The notes under the pieces are model-generated. The model was not told where the DNA came from. It ran no database searches and saw nothing but the letters and a program-made list of their open reading frames with translations. Below are positions 1-7,913 of a stretch of DNA of 14,401 nucleotides, piece after piece (the first letter of the stretch is position 1; the number at the start of each line of letters is the position of its first letter). Source of the DNA: Amylibacter sp. (lineage in GTDB: Bacteria > Pseudomonadota > Alphaproteobacteria > Rhodobacterales > Rhodobacteraceae); assembly GCA_027083485.1 (NCBI GenBank), contig JALWOO010000676.1, positions 1 to 14,401 on the forward strand, in the 5' to 3' direction. Position numbers and translations under genes: made by a program.

Positions 1-1057
1 TTTCCAGAACCCCGATACGGAATTCGCGCGGCACATCGGGAGCCGTCAACACATGCGTCAGACCTTTGGCCACCTTTGGCCCTTGCAGGGCAAACAATGC
101 CAAGGCCGCGTGGCGGGCGGCTTCGGGGTCGCCCTTGATGGCGTTTTTCACCGCATCCGCCAGTTTATCATCCGTAAACCTGTCCGGATTGGCCGCGATG
201 ATTTTGAACACTTCCGCGCGAACAGCCGGGTCCTTGTCTTCGATCAGATCCCACAACAGGGGCAGATTATTCAAACCGGCATGGCGCACCACGGCGGCAC
301 GCACAGCGGCATCTTCGTCTCCGAACAGGGGCGCAAGGCGGGGATCATCGCCGGGCAGATAGCCCAAAGCCAGCGCGCGGATAGCAGCCGATTCATCCTC
401 AAGCATTTTGGCCCGCAACGCATCGAGGTGAGGGTTATCGGAAACGCCAACCGCACGGGCTATCCGGCGACACAGGCGAGGATTACCATAGCCGAACAGC
501 TTTTCGAGCGCCTTGGCCCCCGGTTCGCCCAATTTTGCCAACGCCTTGAACGCGGGTTCGGTTACGTCCTGCCCCATTTCATCGGCAAGGGCCTTCATGA
601 TGTGGGGAACGGCTTCTTCATCGCCCAAATCTCCCAACCCCCGAATAGCAGCCAGCTGAATATCGGCCCAGTTGTCCCAGCCGGTTTCGTAAAATTCACC
701 TTCATCCCAGGCGATTTCCTCGGCCCCGCGTGACACGGCCAACAATCGCAGGATCGGCACAACCGGCGTGAATTTCATGGCCACCAGCGCCGGAATCACG
801 GCCTTTTTGACCTCGGAGTCCGGATCACCAATCAGGTTATCCATCAGCTTGCGCGCGGTTTTCGGATCTTTCACCTGACCAAGAGCCGTTGCCGCATCCA
901 CCCGCACATCCGGGTCTTCGTCCATCAATGCCGCCACCAGGGCAGCAGTGGTATCGGATTGCGAAACCTGACCCAAAGCCCGCGCTGCAGCACAACGATG
1001 CACATCAATGCCATCCTTCAGAATTTCCACCAGTTTTTGTGTTGCTTGCGATTTCAT
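1..1057 (-). CDS. HEAT-repeat protein (3' end outside window)
   Basis: An open frame starts with ATG at 1057 and reads 352 codons to the window edge without a stop, so the C-terminus is missing. The product is soluble, with no signal peptide or membrane span. It is built of about 30-residue helical repeats of HEAT/PBS-lyase type: recurrent 'D.DP.VR..A..ALG' units are seen at about residues 17-60, 48-92, 133-160, 240-260 and 270-290. A Trp- and acid-rich insertion (about 110-131, containing WDEGEFYETGWDNW) interrupts the repeats and is the most distinctive segment. HEAT proteins are protein-binding scaffolds. Position downstream of the molybdoenzyme gene suggests a cytoplasmic assembly or maturation role, but this is inference and no catalytic motif is visible. 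The ribosome-binding site is weak. A 153-nt gap holding hairpins and an FNR-like box separates it from idrA, so it may have its own promoter. Confidence 0.8.
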   Translation of the reverse strand, partial: MKSQATQKLVEILKDGIDVHRCAAARALGQVSQSDTTAALVAALMDEDPDVRVDAATALGQVKDPKTARKLMDNLIGDPDSEVKKAVIPALVAMKFTPVVPILRLLAVSRGAEEIAWDEGEFYETGWDNWADIQLAAIRGLGDLGDEEAVPHIMKALADEMGQDVTEPAFKALAKLGEPGAKALEKLFGYGNPRLCRRIARAVGVSDNPHLDALRAKMLEDESAAIRALALGYLPGDDPRLAPLFGDEDAAVRAAVVRHAGLNNLPLLWDLIEDKDPAVRAEVFKIIAANPDRFTDDKLADAVKNAIKGDPEAARHAALALFALQGPKVAKGLTHVLTAPDVPREFRIGVLE

Positions 1058-1113
1058 AACGAACCCGTTCTGTTTTGATCCTGCCCAGATTAGCGGCTCC
1101 TCAATGCCCGTCA

Positions 1114-1127
1114 TTGACGGGTATCAA
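1114..1127 (-). promoter_or_regulatory. FNR/Anr-type box, 9 of 10 positions
   Basis: On the minus strand this reads TTGAT-ACCC-GTCAA, which matches the FNR consensus TTGAT-N4-ATCAA at 9 of 10 conserved positions. Its centre lies about 63 nt upstream of the HEAT-protein start codon, similar to the spacing of the perfect box before the CydA-like operon (about 71 nt). It overlaps a small hairpin (CCCGTC-ATT-GACGGG, 1107-1121), so the match could partly reflect that palindrome. Confidence 0.5.
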
Positions 1128-1135
1128 GACCGGAA

Positions 1136-1165
1136 CACCGGCCCCCATACGCATGGAGGCCGGTG
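1136..1165. other. Strong hairpin between idrA and the HEAT gene
   Basis: An inverted repeat pairs CACCGGCC with GGCCGGTG (8 bp), continues inward as CCAT/ATGG after a mismatch, and closes on a 4-nt loop. No T-tract follows it on the minus strand, so it is not a classic intrinsic terminator. It could protect the idrA 3' end, be a processing site, or be a weak attenuator before the HEAT gene. Shorter inverted repeats sit nearby at 1107-1121 and just after the idrA stop. Confidence 0.5.
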
Positions 1166-1210
1166 GTAACATTTCTGTGATCTGGGTGACGGTCACGCCA
1201 CCCTTAGCCG

Positions 1211-3889
1211 CTATACGACGATGTCACGCGGTGCGAAGGACATAGAACGGAACGAGCGTTTGTAAGGTGATTCACCAATTTTGGTGACCTTCGCGATGCC
1301 CATTTTGTAGTTGTAGTTCCCGCTGATCCAGTCGACGACCCGTCCGGCCAAAGCATTGGCTGGCTGGGACGCATGCAGGAAGTCCATATACATGACCCCC
1401 GGCTTGACCGCCCGTGTCACTATGGCGACCGCTGTTACAGCTGCTTCTGTAAACTCCACATTTCCGTTGGCCAACTGACCCGAGAAAGAATAATCGGACC
1501 CTTCAACCCCCAAGGTGGTGTCTTTCAGGCCAGGTACCCGATCGTTGGACAACAGGACCATATCACCGCTTTCGATACCGCGTTTGGCTGCATCTTCTTC
1601 GTTGATTTCAACCCAGTTGGCAGGCCAACGCTGCACGATGTAGGGACGACGGGTATCGTCGAAACCGGACTGCCAGCGTTCATTGGCACGACCCGAAGTA
1701 CACCACAGCTCATCACCCTTCGGTTTCATCCATTCCCAATAGTCAGAGAACAGTGACCATGGTGATTTCTGGATGTTACACTTACCGGTCTGGCTGTTGA
1801 AATGGGTGATCTTCTTGTTGAACATGTTCAACGCGGTTGGCCCGTTTTCCGGCAGCTTTTTGGTGGTGTCATGCAGGCGGACAGAACCTTCCAGCGTGCC
1901 ATCATCATGCATGTAAACCGGTCCCTGAATACCATTGGTCCCCATTTCGCGGAACTTCTGGTGCAGGGTCTTGCCCTCGCGGTGCGCAGCAACTTTGACC
2001 ATGTTAAAGTCTTTGCGGCTACCCCGGGTGAACTTGGCGGCTTCTTCTGCCACATCGTTCGAATTTTCCCAGTCAAAGCCTTCAAAGCCCATTTTCTTGG
2101 CCAGCTGCGAAATGATCCACCAATCAGGTTTCGCCTCGCCCGGTGCATCATAGAATTTTTGATACAGACGGATGCGGCGTTCACCATTGGCCCGCAGGAA
2201 GTCTTCTTCGCCCCATGTTGCGGCAGGGAAGATAATATCCGCGAACTGGTTGCCGATCGGGTCAATCAGATAGATGTCCTGATTGACCAGCACCATGCCG
2301 CCACTATCCACACGCGCCTTGAGCGTTTCGAGAATTTTCTCGCGGTTGATGGATCGGACCTGATGCGGGTTGCCGCGGGTCAGTTCGTGGAAACGGGCGG
2401 ACAGTTGTTGCGAGCCGAGCATGGACTGGATCCACGTTGTCCCGATCACATGCGCCATACGGGTGTGGCCCGCCATGGTGTAGGTATCGGTATCAAGCGC
2501 GCGACGGCGACGACCTGGCAGTTTTTGTGGCGATTTGTTGCGCGGATACCCGCCACCACCGACACCACCACGCTGGTGACCACCGGCACGGCCGATCATC
2601 TGACCCGGACGCCCACCGGCCCCAACGATAATACCCAAGGCAGAAATCGCCTGTGTGTTACCGGTGTTGTTGGACCAATAGAAGCCCTTCTCGATCATGA
2701 TCGAGGTTTTGGGCCGCTTGCCGTCCTCTTTGGGTTTGGCCATCATCTCGGCAGCGAGCTGGATTTTCGCAGCGTCCACACCGGAAACTTCGGCAGCATT
2801 TTCGAGCGTGAACTCGTCTTGTGCCAACAGCCATTTGGCCCAGTCGTCAAACCCTTTGGTCTGGAATTTGCCCCAGGTTGTACGCCACTGCCAAGGGGTG
2901 TTCCGTGTCCCCTGACCAAAGCCGGAGCTGGATCCCCATTTGTCGTTAACCCAGTTCTTGATCCATTCTTTGTCCTGCCAACCATTTTCAACAATGATCC
3001 GCGCGATAGCGTTCACGACCAACAGATCGGTCCCCGGATTCACATCCAGCCACAGGCCGCCATTTTGTTCGGCAAAGGCAACACCGGCAGTTTTGCGAGG
3101 CACCATAAAGATGGCTTTCTGGCCCCCTTGAATTGCCGGCATGATCCACTGCGTAAACAGAATGGTTTTGGTTTCATAAGGGTCTGTACCGCAGATCAGC
3201 AGCGTTTCCGCATCATGCCAATCCTGATAGGACGCCCCGAAGTTATCAAAACCGGCATCCCGGAAACCCGGTGTCGAAGATACGTTCGACGGGGTATCGT
3301 GGAAGGTAAAGTTGGCGGTATTGATCGAACGCAAAGCGTATTTGGTGATCGCATAGGTGTTCTCGATATACTGATACGAGTAGGTTTTCACACCATAGGC
3401 ATTGGTCCCGTGCTTCTTGATAACGTATTTCGCCATCTCGGCTGCGATATCCAGCGCAAAGTCCCATGTCACCGGCTGCAACATACCGTAGATCCGCATC
3501 ATTGGATGCTTCAGACGATCGCGGGTCGGTTTTTCCGGGTTATAACACTTCTGCGCGATACAGCCACCACGCAAGGAACTGTCACCATTGACGTTAACCG
3601 CATGCGCATCTTTGTCAGGAATGATGACAACATGGTGTGGTTCGCCCTTGTGCAGCACGATATTGTGCTGGTTCGGGGCAACCCATGGGCCAAGAGTTTC
3701 GACCGGAAAATCCGCATTGAACGCATTTTCACTGGCAGCCGTGCCACCGGTTTTCCCGCCTTTAACAGGCCAGCGGTAAACCTTGTAGCCACAGGCAACG
3801 ATGCAGTAATCACAAGCAGTAGTGATGACTTCCGCATCCTTTGGCGGCAGGGGGACGTTTTCATCCGGAATATAATATGGAGTAGACAT
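1211..3889 (-). CDS. idrA: Iodate reductase catalytic molybdopterin subunit IdrA (arsenite-oxidase-like)
   Basis: This 892-aa protein is a DMSO-reductase-superfamily molybdoenzyme of the AioA/IdrA branch, and would be the catalytic subunit reducing iodate in the periplasm. The N-terminal cluster motif is C26-x2-C29-x3-C33. At the fourth-ligand position stands GDSSLRGG (about 102-109) with Ser and no Cys, the arrangement that gives a [3Fe-4S] cluster in AioA. The C-terminal cofactor-binding domain is seen from about 728 (TSGRANERW) to 860. Compared with AioA from memory, the Arg-x3-His of its active site is kept (R434-AGG-H438), but the segment carrying its substrate-binding His195 is not (about 200-220). 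A Gly- and Arg-rich stretch follows at 439-463. There is no signal peptide, so export probably depends on the Tat signal of IdrB. A strong GGAGG lies before the ATG, and idrB ends 11 nt upstream. The two neighbouring di-heme peroxidase genes favour IdrA over arsenite oxidase. Confidence 0.85.
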   Translation of the reverse strand: MSTPYYIPDENVPLPPKDAEVITTACDYCIVACGYKVYRWPVKGGKTGGTAASENAFNADFPVETLGPWVAPNQHNIVLHKGEPHHVVIIPDKDAHAVNVNGDSSLRGGCIAQKCYNPEKPTRDRLKHPMMRIYGMLQPVTWDFALDIAAEMAKYVIKKHGTNAYGVKTYSYQYIENTYAITKYALRSINTANFTFHDTPSNVSSTPGFRDAGFDNFGASYQDWHDAETLLICGTDPYETKTILFTQWIMPAIQGGQKAIFMVPRKTAGVAFAEQNGGLWLDVNPGTDLLVVNAIARIIVENGWQDKEWIKNWVNDKWGSSSGFGQGTRNTPWQWRTTWGKFQTKGFDDWAKWLLAQDEFTLENAAEVSGVDAAKIQLAAEMMAKPKEDGKRPKTSIMIEKGFYWSNNTGNTQAISALGIIVGAGGRPGQMIGRAGGHQRGGVGGGGYPRNKSPQKLPGRRRRALDTDTYTMAGHTRMAHVIGTTWIQSMLGSQQLSARFHELTRGNPHQVRSINREKILETLKARVDSGGMVLVNQDIYLIDPIGNQFADIIFPAATWGEEDFLRANGERRIRLYQKFYDAPGEAKPDWWIISQLAKKMGFEGFDWENSNDVAEEAAKFTRGSRKDFNMVKVAAHREGKTLHQKFREMGTNGIQGPVYMHDDGTLEGSVRLHDTTKKLPENGPTALNMFNKKITHFNSQTGKCNIQKSPWSLFSDYWEWMKPKGDELWCTSGRANERWQSGFDDTRRPYIVQRWPANWVEINEEDAAKRGIESGDMVLLSNDRVPGLKDTTLGVEGSDYSFSGQLANGNVEFTEAAVTAVAIVTRAVKPGVMYMDFLHASQPANALAGRVVDWISGNYNYKMGIAKVTKIGESPYKRSFRSMSFAPRDIVV

Positions 3890-3900
3890 GTTTTTCCTCC

Positions 3901-4485
3901 CTAACCGTGCAGGTTATCTTTGCGGCCATAAATCAGGCCAAAAATGCCGGTGGCGTATACGTCGTCACCATCAACTTCCAACAGGATCTGCGGCAGGCTT
4001 TGGTAGGCCTGGCCGGAAATCAGAATCCCGTGGCGAGTCAAATCATAAGTAGACAGGTGCAGCGGGCATGCGCCCAATGACTTGGTGTCTTTCTTATAGC
4101 TGCCATCAAGTGATCCGCCCTGGTGGGTACAGGCGTAGTTGAACGCAACCACATCCTGTTCCGCGCCAACACCACCGCCGGCTTTTACGCCCAGTTTCAC
4201 GATCATGTTGTCGGAATATTCACCTTCGTCGGGATAGCTGAAATCAAACGGCTCATCCTGTTTCAGGCTTGACAGTTTGGTAATGAACTTACGCGGATAT
4301 TCGGTGATTTGCGCAGGAACCTGTTCGGCCTCTGCGGTGCCCGCATTCAGCGTAATCATGATGGTTGTCGTCGCACCGGCCGTACCAATCAGGAAGTTGC
4401 GACGAGAAACCAGACACTTGTGCCCGACCTTCTTTGCAATCTCCTTACGGGCCATGCCGTCTGCGTTTTTTGCTTCGTTAGTCAT
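3901..4485 (-). CDS. idrB: Iodate reductase Rieske [2Fe-2S] subunit IdrB, Tat-exported
   Basis: This 194-aa Rieske protein is the small electron-transfer subunit that partners the molybdoenzyme. A Tat signal with twin Arg (SRRNFLIG, R28-R29) and a hydrophobic stretch follows a rather long polar N-terminus, and cleavage is plausible near residues 50-54. The cluster ligands are C119-T-H121 and C140-P-L-H143, a complete Rieske set with an 18-residue spacer. Length and layout match AioB/IdrB. It should carry the folded IdrA with it through the Tat system, because IdrA lacks a signal. It sits 20 nt after the upstream peroxidase gene and 11 nt before idrA, with a good GGAAAGGA ribosome-binding site, so it belongs to the four-gene operon. 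In the reaction it would pass electrons from a c-type cytochrome to the IdrA iron-sulfur cluster. Confidence 0.87.
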   Translation of the reverse strand: MTNEAKNADGMARKEIAKKVGHKCLVSRRNFLIGTAGATTTIMITLNAGTAEAEQVPAQITEYPRKFITKLSSLKQDEPFDFSYPDEGEYSDNMIVKLGVKAGGGVGAEQDVVAFNYACTHQGGSLDGSYKKDTKSLGACPLHLSTYDLTRHGILISGQAYQSLPQILLEVDGDDVYATGIFGLIYGRKDNLHG

Positions 4486-4505
4486 TGTTAATCCTTTCCT
4501 GACGC

Positions 4506-5657
4506 TTACTCGGAAGCCAGCGCTTCGTAGGGTGGCAATACAGGGGGTTCGACACGCAGCTCATCGCCACTAAAGGCTTCGAGGAAGGAGACCAGTTGCG
4601 CCACTTCTTCGTCGTTCAAACCCAGAGGTTTCAGCTTGCTTGTTTTTGTCGATGCCATTGTGCCATCGGTGAAATCGTTCTCGCCACCACCGGCGTTATA
4701 GAACTGCACAACCTCTTCCAGATCCCAGAAGGCACCATTGTGCATGTAAGGGGCGGTGTAGAGTGTGTAGCGCAGAGGCGGTGTGCGGAACTTGCCCATG
4801 TCTGCTTTTTCCTTGGTGCGGAAATACAGGCCCGGATCGTCCTTCAGCTCGCGGTACATATCCTGAGTCACGCCTTTTGCATAAATCTCGTAGCGGAAAG
4901 TTACCTGTGCAAGGCCGTCTTCTTCCCAACGTTCTGCGGGCGGAACACCAAGATTATAGTAGTTCTCGTCCGTTGCCTGCGCGCCGTTGTGGCATTGAAT
5001 ACAACCGGCTTTGCCGTTGAACAGTTCCATACCTGCAACCTGATCTTCGGTCAGGGCGGATTTGTCACCGGCCAGATATCTGTCAACCGGCGTATCATTC
5101 ACAATCAAGGTGCGTTCAAAGGCGGCAATCGCTCTCCAAGCATCCCCGATCAGCGGATATTCGGTGCCGAACACCTCGTTGAACCGTTTGCGATATTCCG
5201 GAATGAACGCCAGACGGGTTTCCATCACGTCGTTTTCACCATTTCCGGCAACCGCCCCTTTGGCAGCACTCGGAGCCTGTTTTTCAAGCGATGCAGCTGC
5301 ACCGGCCCAGAACAACTGACCCAGATAGGCCGAGTTGATAACCGACTGTGAATTGCGCCAGTGAACCGTGCCCGGATAGCCGCGAGACAGGCTGTCGCCA
5401 AAAGCCCAACCCTGATCCGGTTCGTGACATGTCACACAAGCTGTAGAAGCATCGCCACCGACACGGGGATCCCAAAACAGGATTTTGCCCAACTCGACCT
5501 TGGCGTCCGTCTGCTTGTTATCCAGTGGAATCGGAGGATCACCCAAAGGAGCCAAAGGGGCGTATTTACCCATTTCTCCGGCATTAACCATCGCAGCAGA
5601 CAGTGCAACCGCCGCAGCACCGGCCATGAGAAGGAAAGTATTTTTTACGTTTTTCAT
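4506..5657 (-). CDS. idrP1: Di-heme cytochrome c peroxidase-family protein (IdrP1-like)
   Basis: A 383-aa periplasmic di-heme protein of the bacterial cytochrome c peroxidase/MauG family, with a Sec signal peptide (residues 1-26). It has two c-heme motifs, C74-VT-C77-H78 and C219-IQ-C222-H223, and the family's TAPYMHNGAF segment with M305. Where peroxidases usually read W-D-G-R after the first heme, this protein reads LFWAGA (115-120). The usual NPxEM acid motif is blurred (NDVMETRL, 142-149), so the peroxidatic centre may differ from the norm. In iodate-reducing bacteria two such proteins are encoded with IdrAB and are proposed to remove peroxide formed at the Mo site. The gap to the upstream paralog is 15 nt and to idrB 20 nt. 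Assignment as P1 and not P2 is only by adjacency to idrB and could be swapped. Confidence 0.78.
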   Translation of the reverse strand: MKNVKNTFLLMAGAAAVALSAAMVNAGEMGKYAPLAPLGDPPIPLDNKQTDAKVELGKILFWDPRVGGDASTACVTCHEPDQGWAFGDSLSRGYPGTVHWRNSQSVINSAYLGQLFWAGAAASLEKQAPSAAKGAVAGNGENDVMETRLAFIPEYRKRFNEVFGTEYPLIGDAWRAIAAFERTLIVNDTPVDRYLAGDKSALTEDQVAGMELFNGKAGCIQCHNGAQATDENYYNLGVPPAERWEEDGLAQVTFRYEIYAKGVTQDMYRELKDDPGLYFRTKEKADMGKFRTPPLRYTLYTAPYMHNGAFWDLEEVVQFYNAGGGENDFTDGTMASTKTSKLKPLGLNDEEVAQLVSFLEAFSGDELRVEPPVLPPYEALASE

Positions 5658-5672
5658 GATTTCTCTCCGGTC

Positions 5673-6794
5673 CTAGTTCTGAACTTCGCGCCAATTTTCG
5701 ATGGCGGGATAGTTGGTTGAAATTGGACCTTCCCAAACATATTCGGGACCGGTCAGCGGATCACCAGACAAGGCCTCAAGGAAAGCAACAATGTCTTTTT
5801 GCTCGGCAAAGGTCAGGCCCAGAGGCTTGATCCGTTCGTCCTTGTTGGCATCTTCGCCACCACCGGCATTGTAGAAGGCAACCACTTCAAACAGCGTGTC
5901 GAAAGTACCGTTATGCATGTAGGGTGCGGTGTACTTCAGCTCGCGCAGCGTTGGTGTGTTGAACTTGCCGATATCGCTGCCGTCGGCAGGATGGCGGATG
6001 ATCTGCGCCCCCACATCACGGCGCACGTTCATGTAGTTTTCGACACCCATGAAGCTGGCAAATGCGGCATAGGTCATGTGGCGCATCGGGTCTGACCAGA
6101 TTTCCGGATTTTCAGCCACGCCAATATTATAAACTTTGTCGTCGGTCAGACGCGGGCCGTTATGGCAACTGGAACAACCGGCTTTGCCTTCGAACAGTTC
6201 CTGACCGCGCTTGGCAGCATCGGACATGGAGCCTGTATCAAATGGGGCACCTTTGGAGATCAGCGTCTTCAGGTATTCCGGGATCGCCTTGCGAACAGAC
6301 CCGTTTGAAGGTTCGCCATAACCGGCAGCCTTGAACATTTCGACGTAAATCGGATCCTGCTTGACCCGTTCCTGCATCAGGCGCATGTCCATGTTCATGC
6401 TGTAATCTTCGGTGATACTTTCGCGGGTCACGTCGTTCAGATTTGTGCCTATGCGGCCATCATGGAACCAGTTTTCCGCCAGTGCCGTATTGATCAGGGT
6501 TGGCGTATTTCGAAACCCTTTGGAACCGGGATAGGCCATCGACAAAGGCAGACCATCGGCGAAACCCTTTTCAGGTTGGTGACAGGTTGCACAGGAAATA
6601 GCCGCATCCCCTGACAGGCGTTTGTCAAAGAACAGACGCTTGCCCAGCTCTGCTTTCGCCGCATTGACTTCTGGTCCTACGACAGGTCCCAGCGCCATTT
6701 CATCCGCCATTACCGGCCCGGCCAAGACGGTCGCGCTTAGCAGCGCAGCCCCTACCGTCAGCGCCGATCCGCGTTTGAATCGAGACATCTTCAT
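5673..6794 (-). CDS. idrP2: Di-heme cytochrome c peroxidase-family protein (IdrP2-like), first gene of idr operon
   Basis: A 373-aa paralog of the next gene, with a Sec signal (1-30, ending GPVMA). Its c-heme sites are C68-AT-C71-H72 and C207-SS-C210-H211, and TAPYMHNGTF supplies M293. It keeps the family's W/F-x-D-G-R element (NWFHDGR, 108-114) that the downstream paralog has lost, but the region of the catalytic Glu reads ITEDYSMNM (127-135), with Ser where NPxEM has Glu (alignment from memory). It is the first gene of the idr unit: a perfect FNR-type box lies about 109 nt upstream of the ATG, and a GAAAGGGA ribosome-binding site precedes it. Its probable role, as in described idr clusters, is detoxification of peroxide or reactive by-products of iodate reduction, possibly drawing electrons from the same cytochromes. 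Which copy is P1 and which P2 is uncertain. Confidence 0.78.
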   Translation of the reverse strand: MKMSRFKRGSALTVGAALLSATVLAGPVMADEMALGPVVGPEVNAAKAELGKRLFFDKRLSGDAAISCATCHQPEKGFADGLPLSMAYPGSKGFRNTPTLINTALAENWFHDGRIGTNLNDVTRESITEDYSMNMDMRLMQERVKQDPIYVEMFKAAGYGEPSNGSVRKAIPEYLKTLISKGAPFDTGSMSDAAKRGQELFEGKAGCSSCHNGPRLTDDKVYNIGVAENPEIWSDPMRHMTYAAFASFMGVENYMNVRRDVGAQIIRHPADGSDIGKFNTPTLRELKYTAPYMHNGTFDTLFEVVAFYNAGGGEDANKDERIKPLGLTFAEQKDIVAFLEALSGDPLTGPEYVWEGPISTNYPAIENWREVQN

Positions 6795-6896
6795 TGATTT
6801 CCCTTTCTTGCTAAATGTGAAGTCGACTCACGGGCAACACCCACGGGACAACTCGATAATCCTGAGCAAAGGTCGCAATGCAGGGGGTCAGCGTCA

Positions 6897-6910
6897 TTGA
6901 TGGCTATCAA
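6897..6910. promoter_or_regulatory. Perfect FNR/Anr-type box upstream of the idr operon
   Basis: TTGAT-GGCT-ATCAA matches the FNR consensus TTGAT-N4-ATCAA at all ten conserved positions. Its centre is about 109 nt upstream of the first idr gene and no other gene starts in this interval, so it most likely activates idr transcription under low oxygen. I could not pick a convincing -10 at the distance expected for a site at -41.5; a GATTAT on the minus strand (6856-6861) is the best nearby candidate. Confidence 0.8.
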
Positions 6911-6960
6911 GGTTTTAAGGAAACCTCACTTTTTCGAGAGAATAATGACCTTTTATCCAC

Positions 6961-6999
6961 AAAAACAAAAACCCCGCATTTCCAGGGAAATACGGGGTT
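6961..6999 (-). terminator. Intrinsic terminator of the yfdX-family gene
   Basis: The minus strand reads a long stem (AACCCCG...CGGGGTT, one mismatch, then ATTTC/GAAAT, 4-nt loop; 6970-6999) followed by a T-rich tract TTTTTGTTTTTG. It begins about 23 nt after the yfdX stop. It separates yfdX from the idr operon, which therefore needs its own promoter. Confidence 0.88.
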
Positions 7000-7022
7000 A
7001 AATGTGATTATTTCAGTCGGAA

Positions 7023-7913
7023 TTACTTCTGGGCAGCACCCTGTGGCCCTGAAGACAGACCGGTGAACATCTCTTTCAGGCGGGTAAAGAACCCTTCACC
7101 CGAACCGCCGTTTTTGGTCTTCTTCCGGATGTCCTTCATTTGCCCCTCAAACGCTTCAAAGGCCTCTGCCGTGTCATACTCCAGCGCCTTGCCAAGGGCG
7201 ATCTCGGCATCCAGCCCATCCAGCAATTTTGCCAATCGTGCGTTTTCTTTGTCTGTGCGGTCTGCTTTTTCGCTCAGCTTGGCCGCTTCTGTAATCAGCA
7301 CAGCCGCCCGTAACATTGGCAAAGGCTGGACCTCTTGCAGCACCACAAGTGTTGCCAACGCATTGCCCAGAACCGCCTCGGCGTCCTTGACCTTGTCATC
7401 CTTGATCAACGCCGCTGCGGATTTCAGAGCCAGCGGATAGGTGCCCAAAGGAATATAGGTCACATCAATATCCACTTCGCTGGCCAAAGGCGTAATCAAC
7501 ATTCGTGCCTTTTGGAGCTGGTGGTCTTTCATCAAACGCAATGCCGCACGTTTGGTCGTATTGATTTGATCCGGTGTTAGAGCGGTGTCCAGTACAGTTG
7601 TTTTCACATCAACAGGCACCAGCGCCAGATCTGGGTTGTGAGTCAGCGTGACTTCCAGCTTGCCAACAGCACGTTCAATCGCGGCGATGGCCTCGTCATT
7701 CTTTTTGTCAGCCAGCGCTTTGATCGCCGCATCCGTTTCCTTGAGCGCCTGAAGCGCGTCTTCCATTACCTGCGTCGCCCCATCGCGCGCAGTGGTTTCC
7801 GCAGCCTGATTGGCCGCAGATTTCGTAGTTGTTTCCTCTGCCAGTGCCGGAACCATGGCAAAGCCGGCCATTGACAGAGCCAGTACAGTATTTTTCCAAT
7901 TCAACATTTTCAA
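7023..7913 (-). CDS. YfdX family periplasmic protein
   Basis: A 296-aa exported protein. A Sec signal peptide occupies residues 1-25 (cleavage after VPALA). The mature part is almost wholly alpha-helical and charged. It has the features I associate with the YfdX family: an N-terminal helical region of 'AL..A..AI..L..KK..EA..AIE.A.GKL' type (about 50-95) and a central I-P-L-G-T-Y-P-L-A-L element (about 155-165). The C-terminus adds a Gly-rich linker and a short amphipathic tail (about 265-296). The family has no established enzymatic role; the E. coli member has been studied as a periplasmic chaperone-like, acid-stress-linked protein. It lies between the CydA-like operon and the idr operon with its own terminator, so it may be a separate transcript. 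A stabilising role for the neighbouring periplasmic redox proteins is only a guess. The ribosome-binding site is GAAAGGA. Confidence 0.75.
   Translation of the reverse strand: MKMLNWKNTVLALSMAGFAMVPALAEETTTKSAANQAAETTARDGATQVMEDALQALKETDAAIKALADKKNDEAIAAIERAVGKLEVTLTHNPDLALVPVDVKTTVLDTALTPDQINTTKRAALRLMKDHQLQKARMLITPLASEVDIDVTYIPLGTYPLALKSAAALIKDDKVKDAEAVLGNALATLVVLQEVQPLPMLRAAVLITEAAKLSEKADRTDKENARLAKLLDGLDAEIALGKALEYDTAEAFEAFEGQMKDIRKKTKNGGSGEGFFTRLKEMFTGLSSGPQGAAQK

Noticed and set aside
1184..1204. Terminator directly after idrA
   Set aside because: Short inverted repeats (GGGTG/CACCC, GTGAC/GTCAC) exist but the stem is weak and no T-tract follows on the minus strand.
1802..3904. Long open frame on the plus strand opposite idrA
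   Set aside because: It lies wholly antisense to a clear molybdoenzyme gene, its product has no recognisable domain, and it lacks a convincing ribosome-binding site.
1211..4485. Arsenite oxidase aioAB
   Set aside because: The superfamily and [3Fe-4S]/Rieske layout fit, but the substrate-pocket segment differs, no ars or aio regulatory genes are present, and two di-heme peroxidase genes in the same operon point to iodate reductase.
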